Below, piece by piece: positions 44,707 to 54,332 of a stretch of 64,000 nucleotides of DNA. Position 1 is the first letter of the stretch, and each line of letters opens with the position of its first letter. The position numbers were made by a program, and so were the translations under genes. Source of the DNA: Yponomeuta sedellus (taxonomy: Eukaryota; Arthropoda; Insecta; Lepidoptera; Yponomeutidae); NCBI GenBank assembly GCA_934045075.1, contig OW203734.1, positions 19,446,182 to 19,510,181 of the forward strand, given 5' to 3'. Below the pieces are notes generated by a model. It did not search any database. It was not told the origin of the DNA and was given only the letters and a program-made list of their open reading frames with translations.

Positions 44707-44842
44707 TAGATACAGATTTAAAAACCTATTTAGAGGCTAAAAATTTCACCCATGCCGGGATTCGAACCCGCAACCTCTGGCTATCCTTGTCCTTAGCACG
44801 GGTTAGTGCATTAAAAATTAAAATAGTATAATAGATGCAGAT
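44707..44842. mobile_element. Family A snap-back insertion into family H
   Basis: TAGATACAGAT (44707-44717) and TAGATGCAGAT (44832-44842) look like the target duplication. Inside, an inverted tail plus half tRNA-like segment (GGGATTCGAACCCGCAACC) meets a forward tail (TTGTCCTTAGCACGGGTTAG). Family H sequence flanks the site on both sides. Confidence 0.85.
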
Positions 44843-44869
44843 GCCAATTTTATGTGTATATGTAAGTCA

Positions 44870-45250
44870 CACTCTATTGCACCACCAGAAAAAAAATACG
44901 ACCATTATGTCTTAAATATAAGTAATGGCGGCGGTAATTGGCGGTCTTACCGCTTAGAGCGATCTCTTTGTATGTATGTTATTTCACACAGAGAAAACCG
45001 CAAACATGCAACGGAAACAATACGTCAGTCCGTTCCGTCACGAAACTTTATCAGATCACCGTTCCATTATACTCTCTACAAGGGTCAGACAAATTCGCCT
45101 CGAACGGAAAAGGCTCTCCGTTATATCGTACACTGCCGCTTTTCATCCAACTCGCTTGCTCGCCATACAACTGACCCTCACGTCACGAGTCAGGAGTGGG
45201 CAATTCATAACAAAGCAGCATCAGACATTATGAGTCTCGTGTATTGTGGG
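44870..45250 (-). other. F LINE end, then unassigned sequence
   Basis: 44870-44945 is family F (ACACTCTATTGCACCACCAG, GGCGGTCTTACCGC). 44950-45250 is open in more than one frame but without a recognisable domain; no gene is claimed. Confidence 0.4.
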
Positions 45251-45339
45251 TGACAGTGGATAAAAGTCGGTGGGTTCGACTCGTGGCGGCGTGAAATATA
45301 ATTTAGTATTTCTTACTATGTAATTTTCTTTCTAACATT

Positions 45340-45622
45340 CTAACTTTCGACAAAGCTCAGAGAATTAGCGAGCTGAAGTGGCAGTGGGCTGGCCATATTT
45401 CGCAAAGAACCGACAACCGTTGGAGTAAACGTGTTCTTGAGTGGAGACCGCGACTCGGCAAACGCAGTGTAGGACGCCCTCCAACCAGGTGGGATGACGA
45501 TCTGCGAGAAACTGCCGGCAGATGCTGGATGCGGCAAGGTGAAGATAGGGCACTATGGCGCTCATTAGGGGAGGGCTATGTCCAGCAGTGGACTACATAA
45601 TATACCCTGAAGAAGAAGAAGA
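45340..45622 (+). pseudogene. RTE-type LINE 3' end, second copy
   Basis: CGACAAAGCTCAGAGAATTA, then codons for ISELKWQWAGHISQRTDNRW, SKRVLEWRPRLGKRS and GRPPTRWDDDLRETAG, then GAGGGCTATGTCCAGCAGTG and a GAAGAAGAAGAAG tail. More intact than the 39145 copy; truncated on the 5' side. Confidence 0.88.
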
Positions 45623-45660
45623 AGTTTTCTAACTGATTCGCGATACTTATACATACTTAT

Positions 45661-45790
45661 GTATTAAACGGGTCCAATCGCAATTATTTATTAGGTAAAC
45701 GTCATTACATTATTTCCCGACGTTTCGACAGCGTTACAGTTGCCGTGGTCTCGGGCAGACTGAAGTGGCGAGTACAGTCAATTATTATTC
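45661..45790 (-). mobile_element. Penelope-like 3' end
   Basis: The minus strand gives GAGACCACGGCAACTGTAAC, GCTGTCGAAACGTCGGGAAA and TAAATAATTGCGATTGGACC. The TCGAAACGTCGG box after a short stem is the Penelope-like 3' signature. Confidence 0.6.
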
Positions 45791-45964
45791 GTATAGTCAC
45801 TTTAAATTTTTCGCAGCAGGCTGACACACATCACTCACTACGCCCACGGACAGATTCGGTGATTTTTATTTACTTAGTAGCACTGGATTCCACGTACTTG
45901 AAAGCTTGAAACCATCCTCTCTGTTGAAATTCTTGTGTTTTTTAATTCCAATTGTTTCCCGAAC

Positions 45965-46255
45965 TTCTTTATATTATTATTAAATTCTTTATTATACCTG
46001 TAAAGATTATACAATTTGCGGGCTTAGTACTAAATAGTATTTTATTCTAGCCAACCAACAGGTGACGTAGAGAAACAGTGAGGTGATATTTTATTGTCAA
46101 ATATATATTTTAACAATTAAACTATCAGGCTATATCAGTCCACTGCTGGCCCATAGCCCTCGCCTAATGAGCGCCATAGCGCAAGGTTGTGCCATCATTG
46201 GGGGGTAATGCCCATAATCCCCACGCTGGGGATCGCAGTTTGGTGGAATTGTTTC
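45965..46255 (-). mobile_element. Family F LINE end and family G fragment
   Basis: 45965-46065: AAATTCTTTATTATACCTGT, TTGCGGGCTTAGTAC (F-like). 46120-46255: CAGGCTATATCAGTCCACTG to GGATCGCAGTTTGGTGGAAT (family G, head missing). Confidence 0.65.
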
Positions 46256-46691
46256 CCGAACTATTCTCCGACAATAATGTCGATCGGTTGAGAGCACTTT
46301 CGGTCGATGTAGCGTTGTACCTAATTAATAATCGAGATTAGACACGTTTAATATAATATATCTATGAAATATAAGTTGTAACACGTTTAAATATACGTTT
46401 AAACCATAAAACTATAAAATTAAAATTATTCTATAAGTTTATTTTTTGCATGTTATTATATAAACAAATTTTATATTGTTTACCATAAGTAATTAAGATG
46501 TTAAAATTTTAACTGGTTCCTCGCGAAACCGGCTAAGCCTAGTGCAAGGACCCCTGGTAATTTTGTAGTATTAAGTTTTTAATAAAAAAAGTATTTTAAA
46601 TTTTTTTTTTAAATAAAATTCATACGGCACAATCAGTTGTCCTGGTCCCAAACTGGGATAACCCCTGACCTGGTTAAAAGACAAAGTGCGC

Positions 46692-47290
46692 CGGTCATCA
46701 GTGGGAATCGAATCCGTGACCTTTAGCTTGGTTATCGTGTTACTGCTCGACCAACGAGGCAGTCTCCAGACTTCAGTAAACTAAGGCAATAAAAGCGCAA
46801 AAATAATTCAAACGAACATGTCCTCTTAATCGAAATAAGTGTACATTAAATATGTATATTTTGAAGTTGGTGGTAAACAATTGTTATTGGTAAAAATTAG
46901 AAGTGAGCCCAAAACTTTGTGATTGAATTTCAAAACAATTTTCTAACAATTAACTGATTAATGTAAAAAAATACTGATGTTTGTCGGGAAGAAATTACTT
47001 ATAGTAATAAGGCCGCTGATTGTACTCTTCTATGCTATTGTTTAAGAATTTTATGTAATTCCTAATATACGTACAATAAAGAATATTTTATCCAACTGTC
47101 TACCACGGTTTTCTTAATAAACATAAAATAACAAAAAAATTACATACAGGCACATACATTGCTTCTGGTCCCACACTTCGATACCCTGTATCGTGGGAAC
47201 CATAAACAGCGACATCGCAAACATGTAAACGTCCAAATCCAGGATTTTTTTTCGTCCCCAGCCAGGGTTCGAAGCCGGGACCTCTTGCAT
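46692..47290. mobile_element. SINE L head (-), F LINE end (+), SINE C (-)
   Basis: 46692-46766 carries the reversed head (GGGAATCGAATCCGTGACC, CGACCAACGAGGCAG). 46975-47095 is a plus-strand F-type end (AATAAGGCCGCTGATTGTAC... ACAATAAAGAATATT). 47130-47290 is SINE C reversed (CATTGCTTCTGGTCCCACAC; CAGGGTTCGAAGCCGGGACC). Confidence 0.65.
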
Positions 47291-47509
47291 CTTTTTTTCC
47301 TTCCTCTTAACATCTTTCCTTTAATACAATTTTGCTACATTCCCAGATTTAATGACAGTGCCACAATATTTGATAATCACAAAAAGACTGGCCGCTGGCA
47401 ACGGTTGGTTGCCAAAAAAAAAGAAAAAAAAAACACAGTCCATAAAAATCTAAACCTTATTCACAAACTTCGGCCCCATCAATAAAAAAACTAAGGCTTA
47501 GATCCCAAC

Positions 47510-47760
47510 GTATAATTCACGAGCCGAGATCATTCGCGACCCGCGTTAGTCCCGAAAGAAAGCCCCCAGAAAGGCCCAGTCCTGTTTCCTGGCAAGTTGG
47601 CCGTTCACATCCGGATCCGGTGGTAATTTGTCACCGGTTTTCGGAGGTCCTCGCTGATTCACGGCCGGCCGATGGCAGGTACGACGCGGTTATAGAGACA
47701 GATAGTCGCTGCCTAGGGCAGGGTTACCTGGTATTAACACTAGGATAGTACTGTTTCCGG
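47510..47760. other. GC-rich stretch of unknown nature
   Basis: Markedly richer in G+C than its surroundings (CCGCGTTAGTCCCGAAAGAA, CCGGTTTTCGGAGGTCC, CACGGCCGGCCGATGG). No splice-bounded ORF or domain recognised on either strand. Confidence 0.4.
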
Positions 47761-47908
47761 TTTGTGAAGCTACTAAAAAATCCAATCCCAAGATAAACAT
47801 TGTCGGTTTCGGCGGATGGGAGGTGTATGTTGAAGTATTTTTCATAGAAACAAGAAAGTAGGATTATACAGTAGAAATGAGATAAAGATACAAAAATATT
47901 GCCTTTTT

Positions 47909-48060
47909 TTAAAAACCTATTTAGAGGCTAAAAATTCCACCCATGCCGGGACTCGAAGCCGCGACCCCTGGCTTACCGTGCCAGCGCTCTCCCAACTGAG
48001 CTAATGGGCGACTTACCGGCATCAGTGAAATTTCAAACCTCTTTACAATACTCTCTGTAT
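47909..48060 (-). mobile_element. Family A, 5'-truncated copy
   Basis: AAAACCTATTTAGAGGC tail, reversed tRNA-like segment (GGGACTCGAAGCCGCGACCC; GCTCTCCCAACTGAGCTAAT), body to ACAATACTCTCTGTAT. Confidence 0.87.
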
Positions 48061-48159
48061 TTATTGTCTCATCAAAAAACAACTTAAAACAAAATAACAC
48101 TTAAACCTAGGTTGTGGTATTATAAAATAAGGCAAAATTTGCCTCAGCTCTGCACCAGC

Positions 48160-48212
48160 TCTGCACCAGCTGAACCACTAACATTTAATGTTAGTGGTTC
48201 AGCTGGTGCAGA
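48160..48212. repeat. Palindrome, 26-bp arms, 1-nt centre, at LINE junction
   Basis: TCTGCACCAGCTGAACCACT then AACATT, one T, then the exact inverse. The right arm runs straight into LINE K sequence, so the left arm looks like an inverted copy of the LINE's truncated 5' end. Confidence 0.93.
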
Positions 48213-48640
48213 CCCGGGTCAGCCCCGGACAGCGCTGGTCGCTGAGATCCTTGAGAAGTATGTGTACTGTTACTCCGAATGACAGGATACGCAATAGTTT
48301 GATTAGAGAACGTTGTGAACTGAAAGAGGATGAAGAGACTAGAATTGAGAAAGGAACGTTACGTTGGTTCGGACATGTGGAGAGGATGAAAGAAGAAAGA
48401 TTGACAAAATAAATAGATATAGCGAATATTACTGAAAGGGCCAATAAGAGACGTCCCAGGCGGACATACTTCGACCAAATAGGGGATATATTAACGAAAA
48501 ACCGGATAAAAAGTGCCCGAAAGCGGTTTGCGTGCATGCAAGGACTGAAGAACGTTGATGGACCGTAGATGATCCGTCAGGATCGTGGCACGTGGCTGTC
48601 CCTGGCCTCTGCTTACCCCTTGTGACGTTATACTATGTAT
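48188..48640 (+). pseudogene. LINE family K, 3' ORF end
   Basis: The plus-strand frame includes NDRIRNSLIRERCELKEDEE, TRIEKGTLRWFGHVERMKEE and RLTK, then a stop. This is the conserved C-terminal tail of a non-LTR reverse-transcriptase polyprotein (WFGHVERM, RLTK). Downstream nucleotide homology to 36176-36545 continues (GGCCTCTGCTTACCCCT). Another minus-strand remnant lies at 60820-60930. Confidence 0.85.
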
Positions 48641-48874
48641 TTTTTCTAACATTTAACTAAGACACTAAGGGCCGCTTGCGCAGCTCGCTTAAGTCTAGAT
48701 TTAGTAACATTTTCGTAGTTTTTTATACTGAGAATCCGGTTGAAATTGTTTTAAATCAGGATTTACGGGCTTGTTCACGTGGCTCTTAATGTTTAAAAAT
48801 AATAAGCTTCTCTTACAGCGGTTACATAAATCAGAAACCTATAGTTTATTTAAAAAAAACCGCTAGGGGAAAAG

Positions 48875-49310
48875 TCAGCAACAGCGGAACATCTGCTTGA
48901 ATCAGGATCAAACCACTGGATAGAATTACACAAACCATCGGTACTTTCCAACGATCGCCATTATTATAGCCGAATTGTGCGTGAAGCGGTTGAAATTAAG
49001 AAACGCAAAAATTTTAATCGGAATTTGTTTTCAAAATGTCGCAAACGTGGGATCCGGTCATCAAGAAGTGTTCGAGTGGAAAAAAGTCGCATAGCTTATC
49101 GTCCGACATTGTCAGTGTAGTGTGTCGCAACTCTAATAGTGCTTTGTGATGGCTGATTGAGGGTAGTCTGAAACCTCATCAGCTGAAGATGCGAACGGGT
49201 GCTAGCCATCAGTCTTCTCGTGACCACGATGACTGTAACGTCGTCGAAACGTCGAGGTAAAATAGCAATAAATTATTACGCGATTAAGCCCCGAAAGTGT
49301 TCTAACTATA
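48875..49310 (+). pseudogene. Penelope-like element, C-terminal ORF and 3' UTR
   Basis: 48875-49120 is an 82-codon open end: SATAEHLLESGSNHWIELHK, PSVLSNDRHYYSRIVREAVE and IKKRKNFNRN follow in order, a pattern typical of the region after the GIY-YIG domain of Penelope-like reverse transcriptases (AEH, RHYYSRIVREAVEI). The stop at 49118 is followed by the 3' UTR with CTGAAGATGCGAACGGG and CGTCGTCGAAACGTCGAGG. A hammerhead-like CTGANGA...GAAA arrangement is visible but not secure. No start or RT domain is present: 5'-truncated. Confidence 0.8.
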
Positions 49311-49665
49311 GTTTATTTCACCGCAAAGAACTACCCTCTGCCCTCTCTAGCCATGAACAGAGATAAATGGATAGCCCTGTCGGCCCCAGACTCCACGGCA
49401 GAGTAAAGGGACCAAAAAAAGAAATAGAAAAATCAATGAATGGACAAATTCATCTCACTTGTATTCCGTAAACTGGTTTCGAAACTTTGAATTCGAAAGT
49501 GGCCGAAGGGATTAGATTTTTACACGAATACCAAATCTGAATGAAACTATGTATAAAGTTTTCGCTTGCCACTTTCTTACAGTGTTCGAATTAAAACCAA
49601 TTTTTTTACTGAAATTTTCAAACATACATGGGAACAGTTAAATAACACGTGTATCCTGAAAGGCA

Positions 49666-49736
49666 CGTGGCCTAGTGAAGCGTTCGTGGCTGCACTAGAG
49701 CACGTTAACTCAAGTAATTGGAATCAATCACTTGTC
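49666..49736 (-). mobile_element. Family B SINE head fragment
   Basis: CGTGGCCTAGTGAAGCGTTC, ACTCAAGTAATTGGAATCAA, TCACTTG. It matches the outermost head of family B, partly rearranged. Confidence 0.5.
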
Positions 49737-50029
49737 TGGCGACATACATACGGAATATTTGTTTTCTTTAAAACCCTTTTTATCCACTTTTTCATAATCA
49801 AATCAAAGTGTTTTATTCAAAATGACAAAGAAACTGTGACTGATTGAACTTTGCAAATAAAATAAGGTTTTCGAACTAAAGATATTTTTTAGAGAAAAAA
49901 TTGACAACTAAGTCTTCAAACTTAGAAGTTTTCAAATACATTGTTTTCGTTTGTATTATTTCCTTTATCTTCTCTCTATATCCCAATCAACGCTATATCT
50001 GCTTCCATTTGGTAGATAAAGTAGTTCAA

Positions 50030-50155
50030 TTTGAGGTTGGCTGGAAGAAATTGCTTTTAGCAATAAGGCCGCCAATTGTATTTGATCTTTTGTATCTGCC
50101 GTTTTTGTAACTATTTTTCCGGTATACAATAAAGAATATTCTTATCTTATCTTAT
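50030..50155 (+). mobile_element. LINE 3' end, family F, with tail
   Basis: TGGAAGAAATTGCTTTTAGC, AATAAGGCCGCCAATTGTAT, AATAAAGAATATTCTTATC, then repeated TTATC units. This copy shows the polarity of family F and its simple-repeat tail. Confidence 0.7.
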
Positions 50156-50642
50156 CTTCAATCTAATACGAGTATATAAAAATCTGGTGGCACAAGATTT
50201 GCTACCGAACTCCTCCGAAACGACTTCCTAATTTACCATTTTTTTTGTATATATTTTGTAGGCTTAAAAAAAATCATAAATAAAACAGTGTTTTCGGGGT
50301 CAACTAGTAGATAATAAAAATACAATATTATAAATACTAAAAATAGTAGTATTTGTTTTTCCAAGTTGAATGTTTACATCTTTTATTTTATCTTTGTAGA
50401 TTATTTACCCCAAAAAGAATGCTTTGTTTTGTAAGCTTTTCCGTTAAGCATCTCACTGTTGACTTAAGAACAAGAACGGTACAAATTGAAAAGCCACGAA
50501 ACTTTTCCCCAAGTTGTCTACAAAAACACCGAGTTCAACTTCAAAGTTGATGTCGATGGAACCAAGGGAAGATAAAGCTACAAAATGAAACATCGAGACG
50601 ATTCTCGATTCAGATGCGTTCAATCGAAAATGATGTCTCACT

Positions 50643-50812
50643 AGTCTAGTTCTACTATTTTTATTTTTAATGCACTAACCCGTGCTAAGGACCATTTTAA
50701 AAACCTATTTAGAGGCAAAAATTCCACCCATGCCGGGATTCGAACCCGCGACCTCTGGCCATCCGTGCCAGCGCTCTTTCTAACTGAGCTAATTTGAGCT
50801 GAGTCTAGTTCT
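50643..50812 (-). mobile_element. Family A copy with exact 11-bp TSD
   Basis: AGTCTAGTTCT at 50643-50653 and 50802-50812. The element reads on the minus strand from the A box (TTAGCTCAGTTAGAAAGAGC) through the B box and both tail parts to GTGCATTAAAAATAAAAATA. It starts almost exactly at the tRNA-like head, as an ordinary SINE would. Confidence 0.93.
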
Positions 50813-50877
50813 GTCCAATATACCAATAAATTCACTTTTTAAGTTATGCCTATTTTGTGAAATTGTAGTAGCAAAAT

Positions 50878-51008
50878 CTAACGTTGAAAGAAAACGTCGC
50901 GATCAAACGTCAGTGCCATTAGATGTTCAAATACTTCAGCGCCAGCAATTGCCAATCAGCGGTGGGCACGCGTGATAATTAAGCCCATATTCTTTCTCTC
51001 TCTGGTCT
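50878..51008 (+). repeat. Family E end
   Basis: TTGAAAGAAAACGTCGCGAT, CCAATCAGCGGTGGGCACGC, GTGATAATTAAGCCCATATT. Confidence 0.6.
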
Positions 51009-51067
51009 TTGTATATAGGCAACATAAAAGAAATATTAAGAACCTGAGATTTTTGCATGCAGCCCCA

Positions 51068-51435
51068 TCGTTATCGTTATCAACCCTTGTATGTCCCCAC
51101 TGCTGGGGCAAGGGTCTCTTCACTGAGGAAGGTATAGGCTATACTCCACCACGGGGGCCAAGTCCGGGTTGGTGGAGGATTATAAGACAGTGGCGGTCCT
51201 TACTGTCAGAAGTTATCAAGCCGCCCATAAGGCCTCTGACATGGCTTAACGACTGCCATTATAGGACAGCCGGCACCAACGGCTTAACGTGCCTTGTGAA
51301 GCACGGAAGCGCTCGGAAAAATGCCACTAGCGGTAGTCACGGGACGCTCACCCATCCCGAACCTGACCGCGCCTGTTGTTGCTTAACCAAGTGATTGATT
51401 CCAATCACTCAGTTTGCCTAGGCCACGAGCGCTTC
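51068..51435 (+). mobile_element. Family B SINE, full length
   Basis: TCGTTATCGTTATCAACCC to GGCCACGAGCGCTTC. The minus strand carries the full 5S-like head (GGTTAAGCAACAACAGGCGC; GGATGGGTGAGCGTCCCGTG). Least diverged copy next to 9745-10109. Confidence 0.92.
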
Positions 51436-51447
51436 GTGTATTCATTC

Positions 51448-51650
51448 TGCATTCAGCCTCATAGTTAGGTCATTATATGTAGCAAGTGCCGAATTAATGT
51501 AAATACCTCAAACACCAGGGTTTTCTCCCAATATTTCTCTTCACACTTAGCAAATGGTACTGCAACTAGAATTTTACAAAGCCTGAATTCGAACTCAAAC
51601 CCTCGCGAATCTGAAGCCGGCGTCCTACCGCTGCACTACCTTCGTTCTAC
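51448..51650 (-). mobile_element. SINE D, body plus tRNA-like head
   Basis: AGCCTCATAGTTAGGTCATT, ATATTTCTCTTCACACTTAG, then reversed head GAATTCGAACTCAAACCC and GGCGTCCTACCGCTGCACTA. Confidence 0.7.
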
Positions 51651-52228
51651 CTTCGCCTGACTTAAATTGTGAACAAGATATGACTAACGTTTTTGTTTCT
51701 GCCTACTTATCTGGGACACAGGCTTGAATATATGTTAAACTAGCTGTCCCGACCATCTCTGTACCGCCAAAGTTTTCGTAATATCTCCCTATTTTCTCAC
51801 TATTTAAACCTTTCCTGGAGTTCCACAAAAATAAAAAACCAAAAATCAGCCAAATCGGTCCGGCCGTTCTCGAGTTATAGTGAGACTAACGAACAGCAAC
51901 CCATTTTTATATATAAGATTATGTAATGAAATCAATTTACCGCCTTAATTTTTCGACATAAATACTTTGTCATCGACAACGTCAAACAAACAATCTTGAA
52001 TAGGAGTCTGAGGAATGCTTCAAAATAAAAGTTTACGCCTCTTGACAACGGATCTCATCACAGAGCGCTCTGAGAAGGAAAAGTATCAAGATTTATGAGT
52101 TAAATGAGACGGAAAGCTTTTGCTAGAGTCAAGCCTCGTTTACACAGTTCTAGTTAGTAAGATTAGTGATTTATAAGTAACTACTTGTGTTAGAATAAAG
52201 AGACGGCATGGATTTATTTAGTTTAGCA

Positions 52229-53148
52229 GGACGTGCTTTTCAAACTTGTACAAAAAAACATTTTTTGGGGTATTTACCTTTCAATCATTCTTGATTTTTG
52301 ATTAAATATACAACTATGCATGAGCATCGAGCGTTTTATTCTTCTATGATATTAAAACAAAAATCATTATTATTCATACGCGTCAAATTGAGAACCTCCT
52401 CTTTTTTCAAGTTGGTTAGAAAGTACTGTAGTTCTGTTGTTTTATTAAAAAGTTTTGACCAGTGAATTTAGTGATCAAGCTTTCTCTAAGTGAAGAGCTG
52501 TGCCTAGTCATAGGAGAAAGGTCCCATGTGAAGTCCCTGTATTAATTGCAAGTGACGGAAAAAGATAAACAAAGGAAAAACTTACGAACAAAAACCATAG
52601 TAGGTATGTTTGATATCGCACGGTACTTATAATGAGAAAGAAATCTTATCTAGGCATCCTCAGATTACTTTTCCGTGACTCAAAGTCACGGAAAACGGAC
52701 GTGCTTTTCAAACTTGTACAAAAAAACATTTTTTGGGGTATTTACCTTTCAATCATTCTTGATTTTTGATTAAATATACAACTATGCATGAGCATCGAGC
52801 GTTTTATTCTTCTATGATATTAAAACAAAAATCATTATTATTCATACGCGTCAAATTGAGAACCTCCTCTTTTTTCAAGTTGGTTAGAAAGTACTGTAGT
52901 TCTGTTGTTTTATTAAAAAGTTTTGACCAGTGAATTTAGTGATCAAGCTTTCTCTAAGTGAAGAGCTGTGCCTAGTCATAGGAGAAAGGTCCCATGTGAA
53001 GTCCCTGTATTAATTGCAAGTGACGGAAAAAGATAAACAAAGGAAAAACTTACGAACAAAAACCATAGTAGGTATGTTTGATATCGCACGGTACTTATAA
53101 TGAGAAAGAAATCTTATCTAGGCATCCTCAGATTACTTTTCCGTGACT
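52229..53148 (+). repeat. 452-bp direct duplication, apparently identical, with 16-bp inverted spacer
   Basis: 52229-52680 and 52697-53148 both run from GGACGTGCTTTTCAAACTTG to TTACTTTTCCGTGACT with no difference that I can find. The 16-nt spacer CAAAGTCACGGAAAAC is the reverse complement of the sequence at the end of copy 2 (GTTTTCCGTGACTTTG-like), so the junction is a small hairpin. Confidence 0.95.
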
Positions 53149-53854
53149 TTGACAGTTTTCTCATGACGAAAATATTTTGGCACTGCAACTAAATATGACT
53201 AAACGAGCCTCAGTTGAGGGTCATCGATGAACAAAATATCGTTTTTCTTTGCAAACTTGTGAACCGTTTTCTATGTTCCCTTTTAGCTGGACTCAAGGTC
53301 TATTTTCGATTGCGGCAACCGTAAAGATTAGTGAGTAGGTATTATTGTGTGTTATCAGACTATCAAAAGGGATGTCACATCGTGTTTGAAATATGTGCTG
53401 CCCCGGAAAGTTTCAGTAAGTTGGTGTAATAAATATTTTTTAGTACATTTGCCGGTTTCGTACGTTATTCCTGTTTTGGATGGCGCTCGTTATTGTGATG
53501 TTTTATTTCATTTTTTATTTGCGCATACAGTAATAAGCTAACTGTACTTTACGACTTATAATTTGTCGAGCAATTCCCGTGGGGTGAGAAAATGGCAGAA
53601 ATTATTTTGAAAACTGAAAATGAGAAAATGGCGTGGTTGCAGCCATCAGGTAAAAGTGCAATTACGCTGGCCACATCTGTGGTATGAGCTCAGGGGCATT
53701 ATTACGTAAGTATCCACTGAGTTGAGTGACGTTGATTTTTACTTTTTTTAAGCTACTCCGGCTGTCAAATGCATACATTTTTTGACACTTAGGAGTCGTC
53801 TAAATGCTTCACTCGATAGTGTGGAGTGCTACGTAATAGGAGGGCTGGTGGGCT

Positions 53855-54066
53855 GAAATTGTGACCGACTGGGTTCTGCAAAATGGACACCGACGTCGCT
53901 GCAGACCAAGGCGAAGATGGCGGTTTGACCTTAATGGTTATTGCCGGGATTGTGAGAGGTGGCTGGGGACAAGAAGAGAAGGAAAACAGGAGGGGAGGAC
54001 TCTGCCCATCAGTCGGACACAAAAGGGGCTGATGTTTGCAATTCTGTGTGGCTGGCTTACATCTTA
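53855..54066 (+). pseudogene. LINE C-terminal remnant beside the nAChR exon
   Basis: Frame-shifted codons give RRRCRPRRRWRFDLNGYC and, in another frame, MAGDKKRRKTGGEDSAHQ, resembling the GRP-TRW-DD...WK--GE-FA-QWD tail of insect LINEs. The remnant ends about 50 bp from the donor of the 45-bp exon and runs opposite to the gene. Confidence 0.55.
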
Positions 54067-54115
54067 CATCAACCAATTATATTAGATATACTTATTTATT
54101 TTCTAACTAACTCAC

Positions 54116-54160
54116 CTGTTCCACCCACACATTCGTTGTCATTATCTGATTCTTAAGGTT
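54116..54160 (-). CDS. nAChRalpha: nAChR alpha subunit exon: loop D region (45 bp)
   Basis: On the minus strand a TTTTTTCTTTTGTTTCAG acceptor is followed by exactly 15 codons, NLKNQIMTTNVWVEQ, and a GTGAGT donor. The segment holds the conserved complementary-side (loop D) tryptophan in NVWVEQ of nAChR subunits. A separate 45-bp exon here is the usual gene structure in insects. It joins in phase 0 to the 110-bp exon, giving VEQ-EWNDY. The preceding exon, ending with the LIDV-type motif, was searched for on the minus strand up to 64000 and not seen. The exon is far too short for ORF-based gene finding. Confidence 0.96.
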
Positions 54161-54282
54161 CTGAAACAAAAGAAAAAAGACTACGTTAGATGTTATCCTA
54201 CATAAATTAATATTAAAGATATTAATATTAACAAATACTTGGATAAATCGTGTAGGAGATCACGACATCATATATGTAATAT

Positions 54283-54332
54283 GATATTGCCCTTAATAAA
54301 TACTAAAAGTCGTATTTATTAAGGGCAATATC
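54283..54332. repeat. Hairpin, perfect 21-bp arms, 8-nt loop
   Basis: GATATTGCCCTTAATAAATAC, here split as GATATTGCCC and TTAATAAATAC, then TAAAAGTC, then the exact inverse at 54312-54332. It lies about 120 bp upstream (in gene sense) of the 45-bp exon. Confidence 0.95.

Larger units (their letters stand above)
19846..54115 (-). other. nAChR intron, about 34.3 kb
   Basis: Runs from the CAG|GTGAGT donor of the 45-bp exon to the CTGCAG acceptor of the 110-bp exon. It contains most of the mobile elements in the window. Stretches where I recognise nothing: 22470-23050, 26980-27460, 27520-28380, 29830-30035, 31400-32200, 32620-32990, 33200-33910, 37225-37420, 37730-38380, 39615-40040, 40310-40830, 41115-41510, 42720-43460, 44170-44630, 48645-48860, 49320-49660, 49740-50025, 50160-50640, 51930-52225 and 53150-53850. 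Confidence 0.9.

Noticed and set aside
44852..45253. 133-codon ORF with overlapping frames as a gene
   Set aside because: Begins in an F LINE end; three frames are open in parallel and none shows a recognisable motif.
523..50812. Family A as a hammerhead-ribozyme retrozyme
   Set aside because: Looked for CTGANGA...GAAA...NUH on both strands of the unit; only partial matches (CTGATGCC, distant GAAA) were found.
50972..51394. 140-codon ORF
   Set aside because: Translates straight through a full-length family B SINE.
19846..54115. Alternative duplicate of the 110-bp or 181-bp nAChR exon
   Set aside because: Some insect nAChR genes have mutually exclusive exon copies; I looked for the WLPDIVLYN and Cys-loop motifs on the minus strand and found no second copy.
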